Origin: a virus | DNA: 64,000 nucleotides | IMG/VR virus record: IMGVR_UViG_3300023184_000024 | Location: 288,755 to 352,754 of that record | Direction: 5' to 3' (one strand) | Part shown: positions 15,294 through 22,318 of the stretch, in pieces | How positions within the stretch are numbered: the first letter of the stretch is position 1 | Layout: each line of letters starts with the position of its first letter | Made by a program: the position numbers and the translations under genes | The notes under the pieces: generated by a model | Database searches by the model: none | The model's input: only the letters and a program-made list of their open reading frames with translations | Told to the model about the DNA's origin: nothing

Positions 15294-15727
15294 CTCATAG
15301 AATTCGTTGCACCACCAAGTTTGACATCACAGCTACAGGGGTGCGAAGTCAATTTAAACTTTCGCATGTTCCTTTTGTTGATAACAACGGAAATAAAATT
15401 GTTGACGTAAGCACCTGGAATAAAGCAAGAAATCAACAACGCAATTGGGAAACTATTATACAGGTTATTAGTCTAAGAACTTTGCCAGATAATATTGTGC
15501 CGCCAGTTGAAATCATAAAAAACAATGAAAAACATTGGCAATCTGAATTTGAAATAAATGACATTGCAACACTGACCACCAATGGCACCACATTCAATGA
15601 ATTATTGGCCGATTGCCAGGATGTTCCTATGTTGATAAATCTAGACGAAGACCCCGGAGTTGAAACAAGTTTAAAGGGCATCGGGGACAAAATCAATATT
15701 TGGTTTGAGCTTGTAGATACTAAATAA
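15290..15727 (+). CDS. Hypothetical beta-rich protein
   Basis: A 145-residue protein translated from ATG 15290, coupled to the oxygenase stop. The sequence alternates polar and hydrophobic residues (TKFDITATGVRSQFKLSHVP), suggesting a beta fold. The C-terminal part is acidic (DEDPGVETSLKGIGDK). I recognise no motif. Context between an oxygenase and a membrane coiled-coil protein in a late-type region suggests a tail or accessory structural role. Confidence 0.7.
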   Translation: MTHRIRCTTKFDITATGVRSQFKLSHVPFVDNNGNKIVDVSTWNKARNQQRNWETIIQVISLRTLPDNIVPPVEIIKNNEKHWQSEFEINDIATLTTNGTTFNELLADCQDVPMLINLDEDPGVETSLKGIGDKINIWFELVDTK

Positions 15728-15744
15728 TGTCAAAGGGCAATAGA

Positions 15745-16008
15745 ATGGCTGATCCAACCGACATAGAAAAAAAGAGCTTAGAAGCCCACGTAGAGCTGTG
15801 TGCAGAACGCTATCGTTCATTGGAACTTAAAGTATCTGATGTAAGAAACGACATTGCTTCGGTAAAAGGAGTTTTGCAAGAAACTCACGAGTTGGTACAC
15901 AACATGTCTGACAAACGCAATAGTCAGCTAATACAATGGGGCAGTAGTCTGATATTAGTTTTAATTGGATCTGTTGGGTATTTGCTATCCACGTATGTGA
16001 TAAAATGA
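15745..16008 (+). CDS. Tail-anchored small membrane protein, XhlA/holin-like
   Basis: An 87-residue protein: residues 1-60 are a charged coiled coil (EAHVELCAERYRSLELKVSD), and residues 63-84 form one hydrophobic C-terminal membrane helix (LILVLIGSVGYLLSTYVI). This coil-plus-anchor layout resembles XhlA-type lysis or holin-accessory proteins, but many small phage membrane proteins look similar. I prefer ATG 15745 because AAAGGG sits 8 bases upstream. An in-frame ATG at 15727 overlaps the previous stop (TAATG) and cannot be excluded. A TAAATA element (15721-15726) precedes it. The gene overlaps the next by 4 bases. Confidence 0.7.
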   Translation: MADPTDIEKKSLEAHVELCAERYRSLELKVSDVRNDIASVKGVLQETHELVHNMSDKRNSQLIQWGSSLILVLIGSVGYLLSTYVIK

Positions 16009-16508
16009 TCAACGACAAGCAGTTACGTAAATTAGAACAAATTGTTCGACCCGAATTTGATGCAATTGAACACAACAGCATTTTAGAAAACGCCCACGGA
16101 TACACAGTATTTAAAAACTATCTAATTAACACTGATGCGAACACAGTTACAGTGACAAAACACGGTCAGGATATTGGTAATTTCACCAGCCCAAGGATAG
16201 CCATAAGCTGGTGTATTGCTGACAAGTATAATCAACAGCGTTTGGCTCGCGAGATTAAAAATATAGATTTACAACGCAGATTGTTAACCGATGATGTGCA
16301 TGTAAGAACACAGATTGCTAAGAAATGTTCTGATTCAGAACGCAGGGAAACCATGTTTCTTAAGGTGAGTAGTAAACAGTTAATTCTGTCAACACTTAAT
16401 CATCAAATAGATAAATGTGTAAAATTAACTAAATATTGGCAAATAAGAGGATTTGATAATGAAATTGCACGAATTAAGCGCACACAACCGCTCCGAACAA
16501 ATCGCTAA
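16005..16508 (+). CDS. Hypothetical basic protein
   Basis: A 167-residue Arg/Lys-rich protein with a short beta-rich first half (YTVFKNYLINTDANTVTVTK) and a long helical second half (REIKNIDLQRRLL...). It has no signal peptide and no recognised motif. It overlaps the membrane protein at its start by 4 bases and the next gene at its end by 50 bases, where the candidate late promoter for the downstream gene lies inside its coding sequence. I recall similar proteins in marine T4-like phages, but without a function. Confidence 0.7.
   Translation: MINDKQLRKLEQIVRPEFDAIEHNSILENAHGYTVFKNYLINTDANTVTVTKHGQDIGNFTSPRIAISWCIADKYNQQRLAREIKNIDLQRRLLTDDVHVRTQIAKKCSDSERRETMFLKVSSKQLILSTLNHQIDKCVKLTKYWQIRGFDNEIARIKRTQPLRTNR
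16430..16435 (+). promoter_or_regulatory. Candidate T4-like late promoter (CTAAATA)
   Basis: TAAATA inside the end of the upstream gene, 23 bases before ATG 16459. A Shine-Dalgarno AGAGG lies between. Confidence 0.45.
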
Positions 16509-17325
16509 GATTTTCGAGAGTCACCTAGGTGGAAAAATTGATTTTAATCGATTTGCTCCTGCACACGCCCGTCAACTACTGACCAAGGTTCGTGCACTGG
16601 TACGTGAACACCAAAGTACTCCCAAATTTTACACCAGCGAAAATAATCCAGCCTACCTTAAACTTGTAATGATGGAACAAGCATTGGTTTCCAAGATTGA
16701 AGAAATGGAAGCGCCGATGATTGGCATTGACATGAATGATCCCAAGACCAAGCAAATCATGGACAAGGCCGGCAAAGGGCAAAATTTAACTCCCGATGAG
16801 CAAAAAGTTATCACTGCTGTTGCTACCATGAAAAAAGAAGGCACCAAGCCTGGCATGAAACGCATGGTCAAAGAAAGTGAATTGCAACAAGCACAAGTTG
16901 TGTTGGCTGCACAAGACATGATTGATCGTATTCAGAAAATGACTGAAGAGATCAGTGAAATGCAGTTCAAGGACCTGCCAGCATTGGCAGACTCAATTAA
17001 AAATGATCCTGCACAAGGTCCAGAAAAAGCAACCCAGTTCCAGTCCACAGCATCGGCTGCGTTAAGCACACTGTTGACCAGTGTACAACAAGGCAAGACT
17101 GAATTAGAGGCCGCACAAAATGTATTGACTGGCCAAGCCCCATCGGTTCCGGGTCAAGACGATCTCGGATTACCGCCCGGCGGAGCAGCCGAGCCTGATG
17201 ACAGCATGGATAACTTAGACATTGATGCTGACTTAGAAGTAGATGCAGATGCGGATACAACATTGGTTCCACCCGACGATGAACCGGTAGACAACAAGGC
17301 AGCCTTGGGTCGCGGCCGCAGATAA
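16459..17325 (+). CDS. Putative scaffold or internal head protein
   Basis: A 288-residue protein. The N-terminal 30 residues (MKLHELSAHNRSEQIAKIFE) are amphipathic, the middle is a long Gln/Lys/Met-rich helical region, and residues 225-280 are highly acidic and Pro/Asp-rich, ending in ALGRGRR. The same ALGRxRR tail ends the protein encoded at 60514-62082. A helical core plus acidic tail resembles prohead core or internal head proteins of T4-like phages. MKLHE fits the [LI]-x-E protease rule. AGAGG at 16445-16449 sets ATG 16459 as the start, despite an in-frame TTG at 16453. Role inferred from composition and context. Confidence 0.65.
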   Translation: MKLHELSAHNRSEQIAKIFESHLGGKIDFNRFAPAHARQLLTKVRALVREHQSTPKFYTSENNPAYLKLVMMEQALVSKIEEMEAPMIGIDMNDPKTKQIMDKAGKGQNLTPDEQKVITAVATMKKEGTKPGMKRMVKESELQQAQVVLAAQDMIDRIQKMTEEISEMQFKDLPALADSIKNDPAQGPEKATQFQSTASAALSTLLTSVQQGKTELEAAQNVLTGQAPSVPGQDDLGLPPGGAAEPDDSMDNLDIDADLEVDADADTTLVPPDDEPVDNKAALGRGRR

Positions 17326-17326
17326 A

Positions 17327-17662
17327 ATGCGCATTAACGAAGTCGAGACTCAGAACGCTAATCCTGAAAAGTTATTGGCGTTATCTCAATTCCTGCTTGA
17401 TCGAGCAAAAGATGAATCTGCTGTTAAAAAAATATCAACTGATGCTTTTTTAAATATAGCACAAGGGATGAAAATTAATTTAACTGCTGATCAACTGACC
17501 AGATTGGCACAACAAGAACCGTTGAACAATGTCATTGCCAGCATCAACAACGGTGAAATTATTTTCAAAGGTGGCGAAGTTCCGGCCGACGACATGTCAG
17601 TGGACAAGGCCAGAGATACTGTGAATAAAATGGCCAAACGGGCCGCAAGTAAAGGACTGTAA
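17327..17662 (+). CDS. Small helical protein
   Basis: A 111-residue, charged, helical protein starting one base after the previous stop codon. The N-terminus MRINE-VE is another possible [LI]-x-E protease site. The C-terminus is rich in Lys and Ala (VNKMAKRAASKGL). I recognise no domain. Cotranscription with the putative scaffold protein suggests a head-related function. Confidence 0.65.
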   Translation: MRINEVETQNANPEKLLALSQFLLDRAKDESAVKKISTDAFLNIAQGMKINLTADQLTRLAQQEPLNNVIASINNGEIIFKGGEVPADDMSVDKARDTVNKMAKRAASKGL

Positions 17663-17663
17663 T

Positions 17664-17780
17664 ATGTTAGAAACTTTATTTTGGTTATTGATAGGAGCCT
17701 TGATTGGTTGGCATTTTCCCGAACCATCGTGGGCAAAAACACTAAAACAAAAAGTACTTGACTTATTCCAAAAAAAATAG
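17664..17780 (+). CDS. 38-residue single-span membrane protein
   Basis: ATG 17664 has the Shine-Dalgarno AAAGGA about 8 bases upstream, inside the end of the previous gene. The product has one N-terminal hydrophobic helix (LETLFWLLIGALIGWHF) and a basic C-terminus (KTLKQKVLDLFQKK). Its TAG stop directly abuts the -10 box of the next promoter. Small proteins of this type are common in phages; the function is unknown. Confidence 0.6.
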   Translation: MLETLFWLLIGALIGWHFPEPSWAKTLKQKVLDLFQKK

Positions 17781-17786
17781 TATAAT
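17758..17786 (+). promoter_or_regulatory. sigma70-type promoter, start codon at predicted +1
   Basis: TTGACT (17758-17763), 17-bp spacer, TATAAT (17781-17786). ATG 17793 begins 7 bases after the -10 box, predicting a leaderless mRNA. The -35 box is within the preceding small gene. Confidence 0.8.
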
Positions 17787-17792
17787 AACTCT

Positions 17793-18416
17793 ATGAACAG
17801 TTATTGTGCCATTGATGGAATACTACTTTGGGCCATGCTACCCGATATACCTGTGATGCCACAACATGTAGTGGATGACATATTGGGGAAAACAGAAACC
17901 AATACAACCGAACGCACCTATCATGCTCGTGGCCAAGTAGTCTCTGAATCCAAATTGGTCACTCATGACATGAGCCCGATTGTTAATTTAGGATTTGAAT
18001 GGGTGCGAGAACACATTGATGCAGATGCCAAAAGTGTTTGGCGAGCAGACTTTCCTGGCGATTCTAAGAAAGTACCTGCACACACAGATGCTCGTCGAGA
18101 GCACGGAGTTAATTGTATTTTTACCACTGGCAGTTTGCAACCGGTTAAAACACAATTTTACAAACCTCGTGGTAGCAAAGAACTTGCTTTATCACAAAAA
18201 GGTTTGTGGTTCATTGACGAGTCTGAACTAGAAGTAATTGAAGAAGTAGAATTTCCGCTCAGCAAGTGGTGGTATATTAACACTCGTGTTATACATGGTA
18301 CCAACCTTGCCAACTTAACCAGTGTTAGAAGTACTTGTGGTATTGGGTATAATAACGCTCTTGGCACTAACGTGCAACAAATGCTAGATCCAATTTACAA
18401 AAGGATTAAATTATGA
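17793..18416 (+). CDS. Oxygenase/cupin-like protein
   Basis: A 207-residue protein. HTDARREHGVNCIF (near residues 93-106) gives an H-x-D metal-ligand pair, and INTRVIHGTNLANLTSVRST (near 166-185) gives a distal His and an Arg, in the order expected for a 2OG-Fe(II) or aspartyl-hydroxylase-like double-stranded beta-helix. The match is weaker than for the gene at 14667. No signal peptide is present. The mRNA is predicted to be leaderless. It shares 4 bases with the following secreted-protein gene. The substrate is unknown. Confidence 0.6.
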   Translation: MNSYCAIDGILLWAMLPDIPVMPQHVVDDILGKTETNTTERTYHARGQVVSESKLVTHDMSPIVNLGFEWVREHIDADAKSVWRADFPGDSKKVPAHTDARREHGVNCIFTTGSLQPVKTQFYKPRGSKELALSQKGLWFIDESELEVIEEVEFPLSKWWYINTRVIHGTNLANLTSVRSTCGIGYNNALGTNVQQMLDPIYKRIKL

Positions 18417-18751
18417 AAAAAGCAATCGCAGTAGTATTTTTAACAGTGTTATCTTTGTCAGCGTTTGCTGGGCCACACGGATATCATGGATCCGGACTCA
18501 GAGTGCAACATCACGGACACGTTGTACATAGTAGCCATTGGAGACATCACAGCGGAGGTTGGAACTGGATGGTGCCAGCAATCATTGGCGGCGCAGTTGT
18601 TTATGAAATATCTAAAAATCAACCACCGCAATCACCGCCGCCTGTTATAGTACAACAACAAACAGTGCTGCCACAGCAAAATTGTAGTCCTTGGACCGAG
18701 ACTCAACACTCTGACGGTTCAATAACACGGACAAGAACATGCGCACAATGA
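18413..18751 (+). CDS. Secreted His-rich small protein
   Basis: A 112-residue protein with a clear signal peptide (MKKAIAVVFLTVLSLSAFAG, cleavage after AFA). The mature N-terminus is extremely His-rich (HGYHGSGLRVQHHGHVVHSS and on, about 10 His in 35 residues), suggesting metal binding in the periplasm. A second hydrophobic Gly/Ala-rich segment (WMVPAIIGGAVVYEI) and a Pro/Gln-rich linker follow, then a two-Cys C-terminal piece (QNCSPW ... TRTCAQ) that could form a disulfide. AAGGA precedes the ATG. It sits directly before the iron-sulfur genes, so a metal-handling role is tempting but unproven. Confidence 0.7.
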   Translation: MKKAIAVVFLTVLSLSAFAGPHGYHGSGLRVQHHGHVVHSSHWRHHSGGWNWMVPAIIGGAVVYEISKNQPPQSPPPVIVQQQTVLPQQNCSPWTETQHSDGSITRTRTCAQ

Positions 18752-18855
18752 CATTAAACAAAATAGCCATTGTTCCTGTTGCAGTAATCAGCACTTATCT
18801 TTTATATAAGATAGGACTCGAGCTATGGTGCATAGCATATGGATTGGTAAATTAA
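18748..18855 (+). CDS. 35-residue membrane peptide
   Basis: ATG 18748 overlaps the end of the secreted His-rich gene by 4 bases. The product, MTLNKIAIVPVAVISTYLLY and on, is one hydrophobic helix. Its TAA ends immediately before the iscU ATG, so translation could be coupled. Real expression is plausible but unproven. Confidence 0.5.
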   Translation: MTLNKIAIVPVAVISTYLLYKIGLELWCIAYGLVN

Positions 18856-19248
18856 ATGTCATACTCAGAAAAAGTTATTGACCACTATGAAAATCCCAGG
18901 AATGTCGGATCTTTTGACAAGAGTGATACTGATATTGGTACTGGTATGGTTGGCGCACCTGCTTGCGGCGATGTAATGAAATTACAAATAAAGGTGGACA
19001 ATGTTACAGGTATTATTACAGATGCAAAATTTAAAACGTATGGCTGCGGATCGGCTATTGCGAGTTCGAGCCTCATCACAGAATGGGTCAAAGGAAAAAC
19101 CATTGACGAAGCCGGATCAATCAAAAACTCCGAAATTGCCGAAGAACTAGCGTTACCCCCAGTTAAGATACATTGTAGCATATTAGCAGAAGATGCCATC
19201 AAAGCCGCAGTAGCAGACTACAAACTACGTCATGATATCGGTAACTGA
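18856..19248 (+). CDS. iscU: IscU-type iron-sulfur cluster scaffold
   Basis: A 130-residue protein, essentially full-length IscU (128 in E. coli). IscU assembles 2Fe-2S clusters with sulfur from the cysteine desulfurase IscS and passes them on through HscA/HscB. All key residues are present: C37 with D39, C64, and H106-C107. The LPPVK motif recognised by the HscA chaperone is kept at residues 100-104. No iscS, hscA or fdx is in the window, so it probably uses the host's. It is followed by IscA with a 17-base overlap. Cluster delivery to the radical SAM enzymes encoded at 1 and 34293 is a reasonable hypothesis. Confidence 0.93.
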   Translation: MSYSEKVIDHYENPRNVGSFDKSDTDIGTGMVGAPACGDVMKLQIKVDNVTGIITDAKFKTYGCGSAIASSSLITEWVKGKTIDEAGSIKNSEIAEELALPPVKIHCSILAEDAIKAAVADYKLRHDIGN

Positions 19249-19555
19249 AAAAGCCGCATGCCGGATTAAAACAGCATTAGCAAAAAGAGGCCAAGGCCTA
19301 GGCATACAAGTTGGAGTTAAAACCACTGGATGCTCAGGACTTGCGTATGTGTTAGAGTATGTGGATAACCCTAATTTACATTGTGTTCAGCACTATGACA
19401 GCAATGGTGTACGAGTGTTTATAGATCCTAAAAATCGTCCTTACCTTGAAGGAATGACCATTGATTTTGTACGCAATGGTCTTAATGAAGGGTTTGAATT
19501 TGTTAACCCCAATGAACGCGATCGATGTGGTTGCGGAGAAAGTTTCAGAGTTTAA
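19232..19555 (+). CDS. iscA: IscA/ErpA-type A-type iron-sulfur carrier
   Basis: A 107-residue protein, the usual length of IscA. A-type carriers receive or deliver Fe-S clusters, mainly to 4Fe-4S enzymes. The three conserved cysteines are C34 (in TTGCSGLAY) and C99 and C101 (in RCGCGESF). ATG 19232 lies inside the end of iscU. The pair forms a minimal cluster-assembly unit embedded in a phage operon. The gene's end overlaps the following nuclease if ATG 19512 is used there. Confidence 0.93.
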   Translation: MISVTEKAACRIKTALAKRGQGLGIQVGVKTTGCSGLAYVLEYVDNPNLHCVQHYDSNGVRVFIDPKNRPYLEGMTIDFVRNGLNEGFEFVNPNERDRCGCGESFRV

Positions 19556-20270
19556 TTTGTATAATCCAAAATTTGATTATAAGTCCATACCAAGAGTCAC
19601 AATTGAAGGAAAAAGATTTTATTCCACGCCCGATGGCAACAATCTGCCAAGTGTGACAACGATACTTGACAAAACCAAAAGCGAAGAAAAAAAGCAGATT
19701 CTAGAGCAGTGGCGCCGCCGTGTTGGATATGAAAAGGCACAGCAAATCACCACGGAAGCTGCCAATCGCGGCACACGTATGCATACGTATCTAGAACAGT
19801 ATGTGCGTGATGGTGCTATCAAAGATCCAGGCAGCAATCCCTATACATGGCCCAGCCATGCCATGGCCAAAGTTGTTGTAGACAAAGGTTTAAAGAATGT
19901 AAGTGAGTTCTGGGGCATTGAAGTACCCTTGTACTTTCCGGGGATCTATGCAGGCACAACAGATGGCGCTGGCATCCATTTAAATGAAGAAGCCATACTA
20001 GATTACAAGCAAACCAACAAACCCAAAAAACGCGAATGGATTGACGATTATTTTGTGCAATTGTGTGCGTATGCCGAAGCACACAACGAAATACACGGAA
20101 CAAAAATACGCAAAGGTGTGGTACTGATGTGCGTTAAACCTGATCTAGACGAACAGTTTAACATTATTAAACCCCCGGAGTATCAGGAGTTTGTATTAGA
20201 AGGCGCAGAGTTTGACAAATATCGCGATTTGTGGTGGCGCAAGGTCGAAGAATTTTATCTTCAACACTGA
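19512..20270 (+). CDS. PD-(D/E)xK exonuclease, RecB/Cas4-like
   Basis: About 250 residues. The nuclease core is TTDGAG...EEAILDYKQTNKPKK, giving the D-x(n)-[DE]-x-K triad, followed by YFVQLCAYAEA, the RecB-family motif with Gln and Tyr. It resembles the PDDEXK_1 exonucleases common in marine T4-like phages, which may act in recombination or host DNA breakdown. The start is ambiguous. ATG 19512 overlaps iscA by 44 bases, while TTG 19557 begins just after the iscA stop and just before the conserved part. I list ATG 19512. The gene is followed by a candidate late promoter for the tailspike. Confidence 0.75.
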   Translation: MNAIDVVAEKVSEFNLYNPKFDYKSIPRVTIEGKRFYSTPDGNNLPSVTTILDKTKSEEKKQILEQWRRRVGYEKAQQITTEAANRGTRMHTYLEQYVRDGAIKDPGSNPYTWPSHAMAKVVVDKGLKNVSEFWGIEVPLYFPGIYAGTTDGAGIHLNEEAILDYKQTNKPKKREWIDDYFVQLCAYAEAHNEIHGTKIRKGVVLMCVKPDLDEQFNIIKPPEYQEFVLEGAEFDKYRDLWWRKVEEFYLQH

Positions 20271-20303
20271 ATAGTGTTGTCTGTTTGGGATTGAAATCCT
20301 GAA

Positions 20304-20309
20304 TAAATA
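20304..20309 (+). promoter_or_regulatory. Candidate T4-like late promoter (AATAAATA)
   Basis: TAAATA 23 bases upstream of ATG 20333, in the gap between the nuclease and the tailspike. Confidence 0.5.
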
Positions 20310-20332
20310 ACAACACAATACGGATCTCAAAC

Positions 20333-21886
20333 ATGGCAATATTACAAATATCGCGGATTACCAATAGAAAAGGGCTAACCGAAAACCTACCACAGCTCTC
20401 TGGTGCTGAATTAGGCTGGTGCATCGATAGCCGCCGTTTATTCATCGGCAATGGAACATTACAAGACGGCGCACCTGTAATTGGAAATACTGAACTTTTA
20501 ACTCAATTTTCTGATATCTCGGGACTCAGCACTTACACTTACAAAGATGTGGTAGTCGGCTACACTGCACAAACAGGCCCTACTCCCAACACTCCAGTGG
20601 TAAGAACAGTACAAGCAAAACTTGATGACTTTGCTGATGTGCGCGACTTTGGAGCAGTGGGTGATGGAGTCGCCGATGATACAGATGCTATCAATCGTGC
20701 ATTGTATCAATTGTACTGCCGTGAAAACAATTCGCAAATTAGAAGAACTTTGTATTTTCCAGCAGGAACATACCGCGTCAGTGAATCTATTGTCATTCCC
20801 ACTTATGCAAAATTAGTAGGTGAAGGCGCCAATTGTTCAATAATCTACTTAGACGTGCAGGGCGGCACTGTTCCTGACTACGTGGCCAGATACGGCGACA
20901 GTCGCCAGCAGACTGGTCCTAACATTGGCAACAATGGAGCCGTTGCACCAAGAAACATTGAAATATCTAGCATGACATTTCAAAGTTTGGAGTACACTGA
21001 TATTTTCTTTGTTGAAATGGCAAGTCAGTGTTATTTTGATAGCGTAAATTTCATTGGTATTGTTACCACAGAAGAAATCATTGACCCTGGATTTAATCCA
21101 GCATTTGACAATTACTCTGGAGTGAAATTTAACAGCAATGGAACACTGATAACCAATCAACTTACATTTGACAAATGTTTATTTTCAAATTTAACTTATG
21201 GTATTTACGGAGACGTTGTCACTGAAAGTATCACAGTAAGCAATGGCAAGTTTGACACACTGTACCAAGGAATATATCTTGACATTGATATCACTGGTTT
21301 CCGTGCTCTGAGCAACATGTTTGACAACATCTATGCTGAAGGTGTTTACTTCAACGATGTCAGTATGAATATGACTGCACACAACGCATTTTATAATGTG
21401 GGATGCGCGATAGGCAGTAGCTCTCCGACATCACCAATGATTACATTTTACAACGACAACAATGTATCACTCAGTGACATGTTTGAAAGATCCGATGTTG
21501 ATGCTAACACGTACCCAAGAGTAAGTATTTTAGGCAGCACGTCAGTGACTGGCGGCACACAAATTCAACTTGGAAGATATGCTCGAGAAGTTGGTCACAC
21601 TGCCAGCTTGACCAACAACACACTCAGCGCCACAACAATTTTTACTATTAATACTTTGTTTATTAAGGCATTCACAATTGATTATACAATTACTCGTACC
21701 GGTATTACAAGGACCGGGGCAATGAAAGTAACAGGTTCTAACTATGATGACGAGTTTTCACAAGATGGGGCCACTGGCGTTACTCTTTCGGCTACAAAAT
21801 CGGGAAACACAGTGTCAGTAAAATACACAACCACCAACACTGGCGATAACGCTATTTTCACTTACTCTATATCACACCTTGCTTGA
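20333..21886 (+). CDS. Pectate-lyase-fold tailspike or tail fibre protein
   Basis: A 517-residue protein. The N-terminal 60 residues (ISRITNRKGLTENLPQLSGA... LGWCIDSRRLFIGNG) are the short repeat-like module often found on phage tail fibres. RDFGAVGDGVADDTDAINRA near residue 105 is the entry to the right-handed beta-helix of the pectate lyase superfamily, followed by LYFPAGTYRVSESIVIP and many short strands. This fold binds and often cleaves host polysaccharide. The last 100 residues (LTNNTLSATTIFTINTLFIK and on) look like a C-terminal beta domain. It has its own late-type promoter. Role in host recognition is likely. Confidence 0.85.
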   Translation: MAILQISRITNRKGLTENLPQLSGAELGWCIDSRRLFIGNGTLQDGAPVIGNTELLTQFSDISGLSTYTYKDVVVGYTAQTGPTPNTPVVRTVQAKLDDFADVRDFGAVGDGVADDTDAINRALYQLYCRENNSQIRRTLYFPAGTYRVSESIVIPTYAKLVGEGANCSIIYLDVQGGTVPDYVARYGDSRQQTGPNIGNNGAVAPRNIEISSMTFQSLEYTDIFFVEMASQCYFDSVNFIGIVTTEEIIDPGFNPAFDNYSGVKFNSNGTLITNQLTFDKCLFSNLTYGIYGDVVTESITVSNGKFDTLYQGIYLDIDITGFRALSNMFDNIYAEGVYFNDVSMNMTAHNAFYNVGCAIGSSSPTSPMITFYNDNNVSLSDMFERSDVDANTYPRVSILGSTSVTGGTQIQLGRYAREVGHTASLTNNTLSATTIFTINTLFIKAFTIDYTITRTGITRTGAMKVTGSNYDDEFSQDGATGVTLSATKSGNTVSVKYTTTNTGDNAIFTYSISHLA

Positions 21887-22311
21887 TGTGGCCTGTACTA
21901 TTTGAAGAACGACTCAGTAGTTGGGTCCATCTTCGCCAGCATGCACCAACTCAGGACATTGAGTCAATGTTGCACGATGTTAATCTTTGGTGGGGGTGTT
22001 GTCCGACAGTAAATAGACATTTACACTGGGACGACAAGTCAAATTGGCCAAGTCCCTGGGAATTATTATCCGATAATAACTTTTGTAATCTTGCAAAAGC
22101 ACTAGGAATAGTGTATACTTTATTAATGGTAGAGCATCCAGATGTAAAACAAATACAAATAGCACAGACCGATGAAGACAATTTAGTCCTGGTCAACAAT
22201 GGGAAATATACACTGAATTGGGCACCACGAGAAGTTGTAAATATCGAATCCGTTAATACTAGCATCAAGAAAACCATTGATGCCAGTGAGCTCATCCATT
22301 TTATCAAATAA
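21886..22311 (+). CDS. Hypothetical acidic protein
   Basis: A 141-residue acidic protein, rich in Trp in its first half (WPVLFEERLSSWVHLR, LWWGCC, NWPSPW). ATG 21886 overlaps the tailspike stop (TGATG), so expression is probably coupled to it. I recognise no family. A chaperone for tailspike folding or assembly is one possibility given the coupling, but there is no direct evidence. Confidence 0.65.
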   Translation: MWPVLFEERLSSWVHLRQHAPTQDIESMLHDVNLWWGCCPTVNRHLHWDDKSNWPSPWELLSDNNFCNLAKALGIVYTLLMVEHPDVKQIQIAQTDEDNLVLVNNGKYTLNWAPREVVNIESVNTSIKKTIDASELIHFIK

Positions 22312-22318
22312 AACAACA

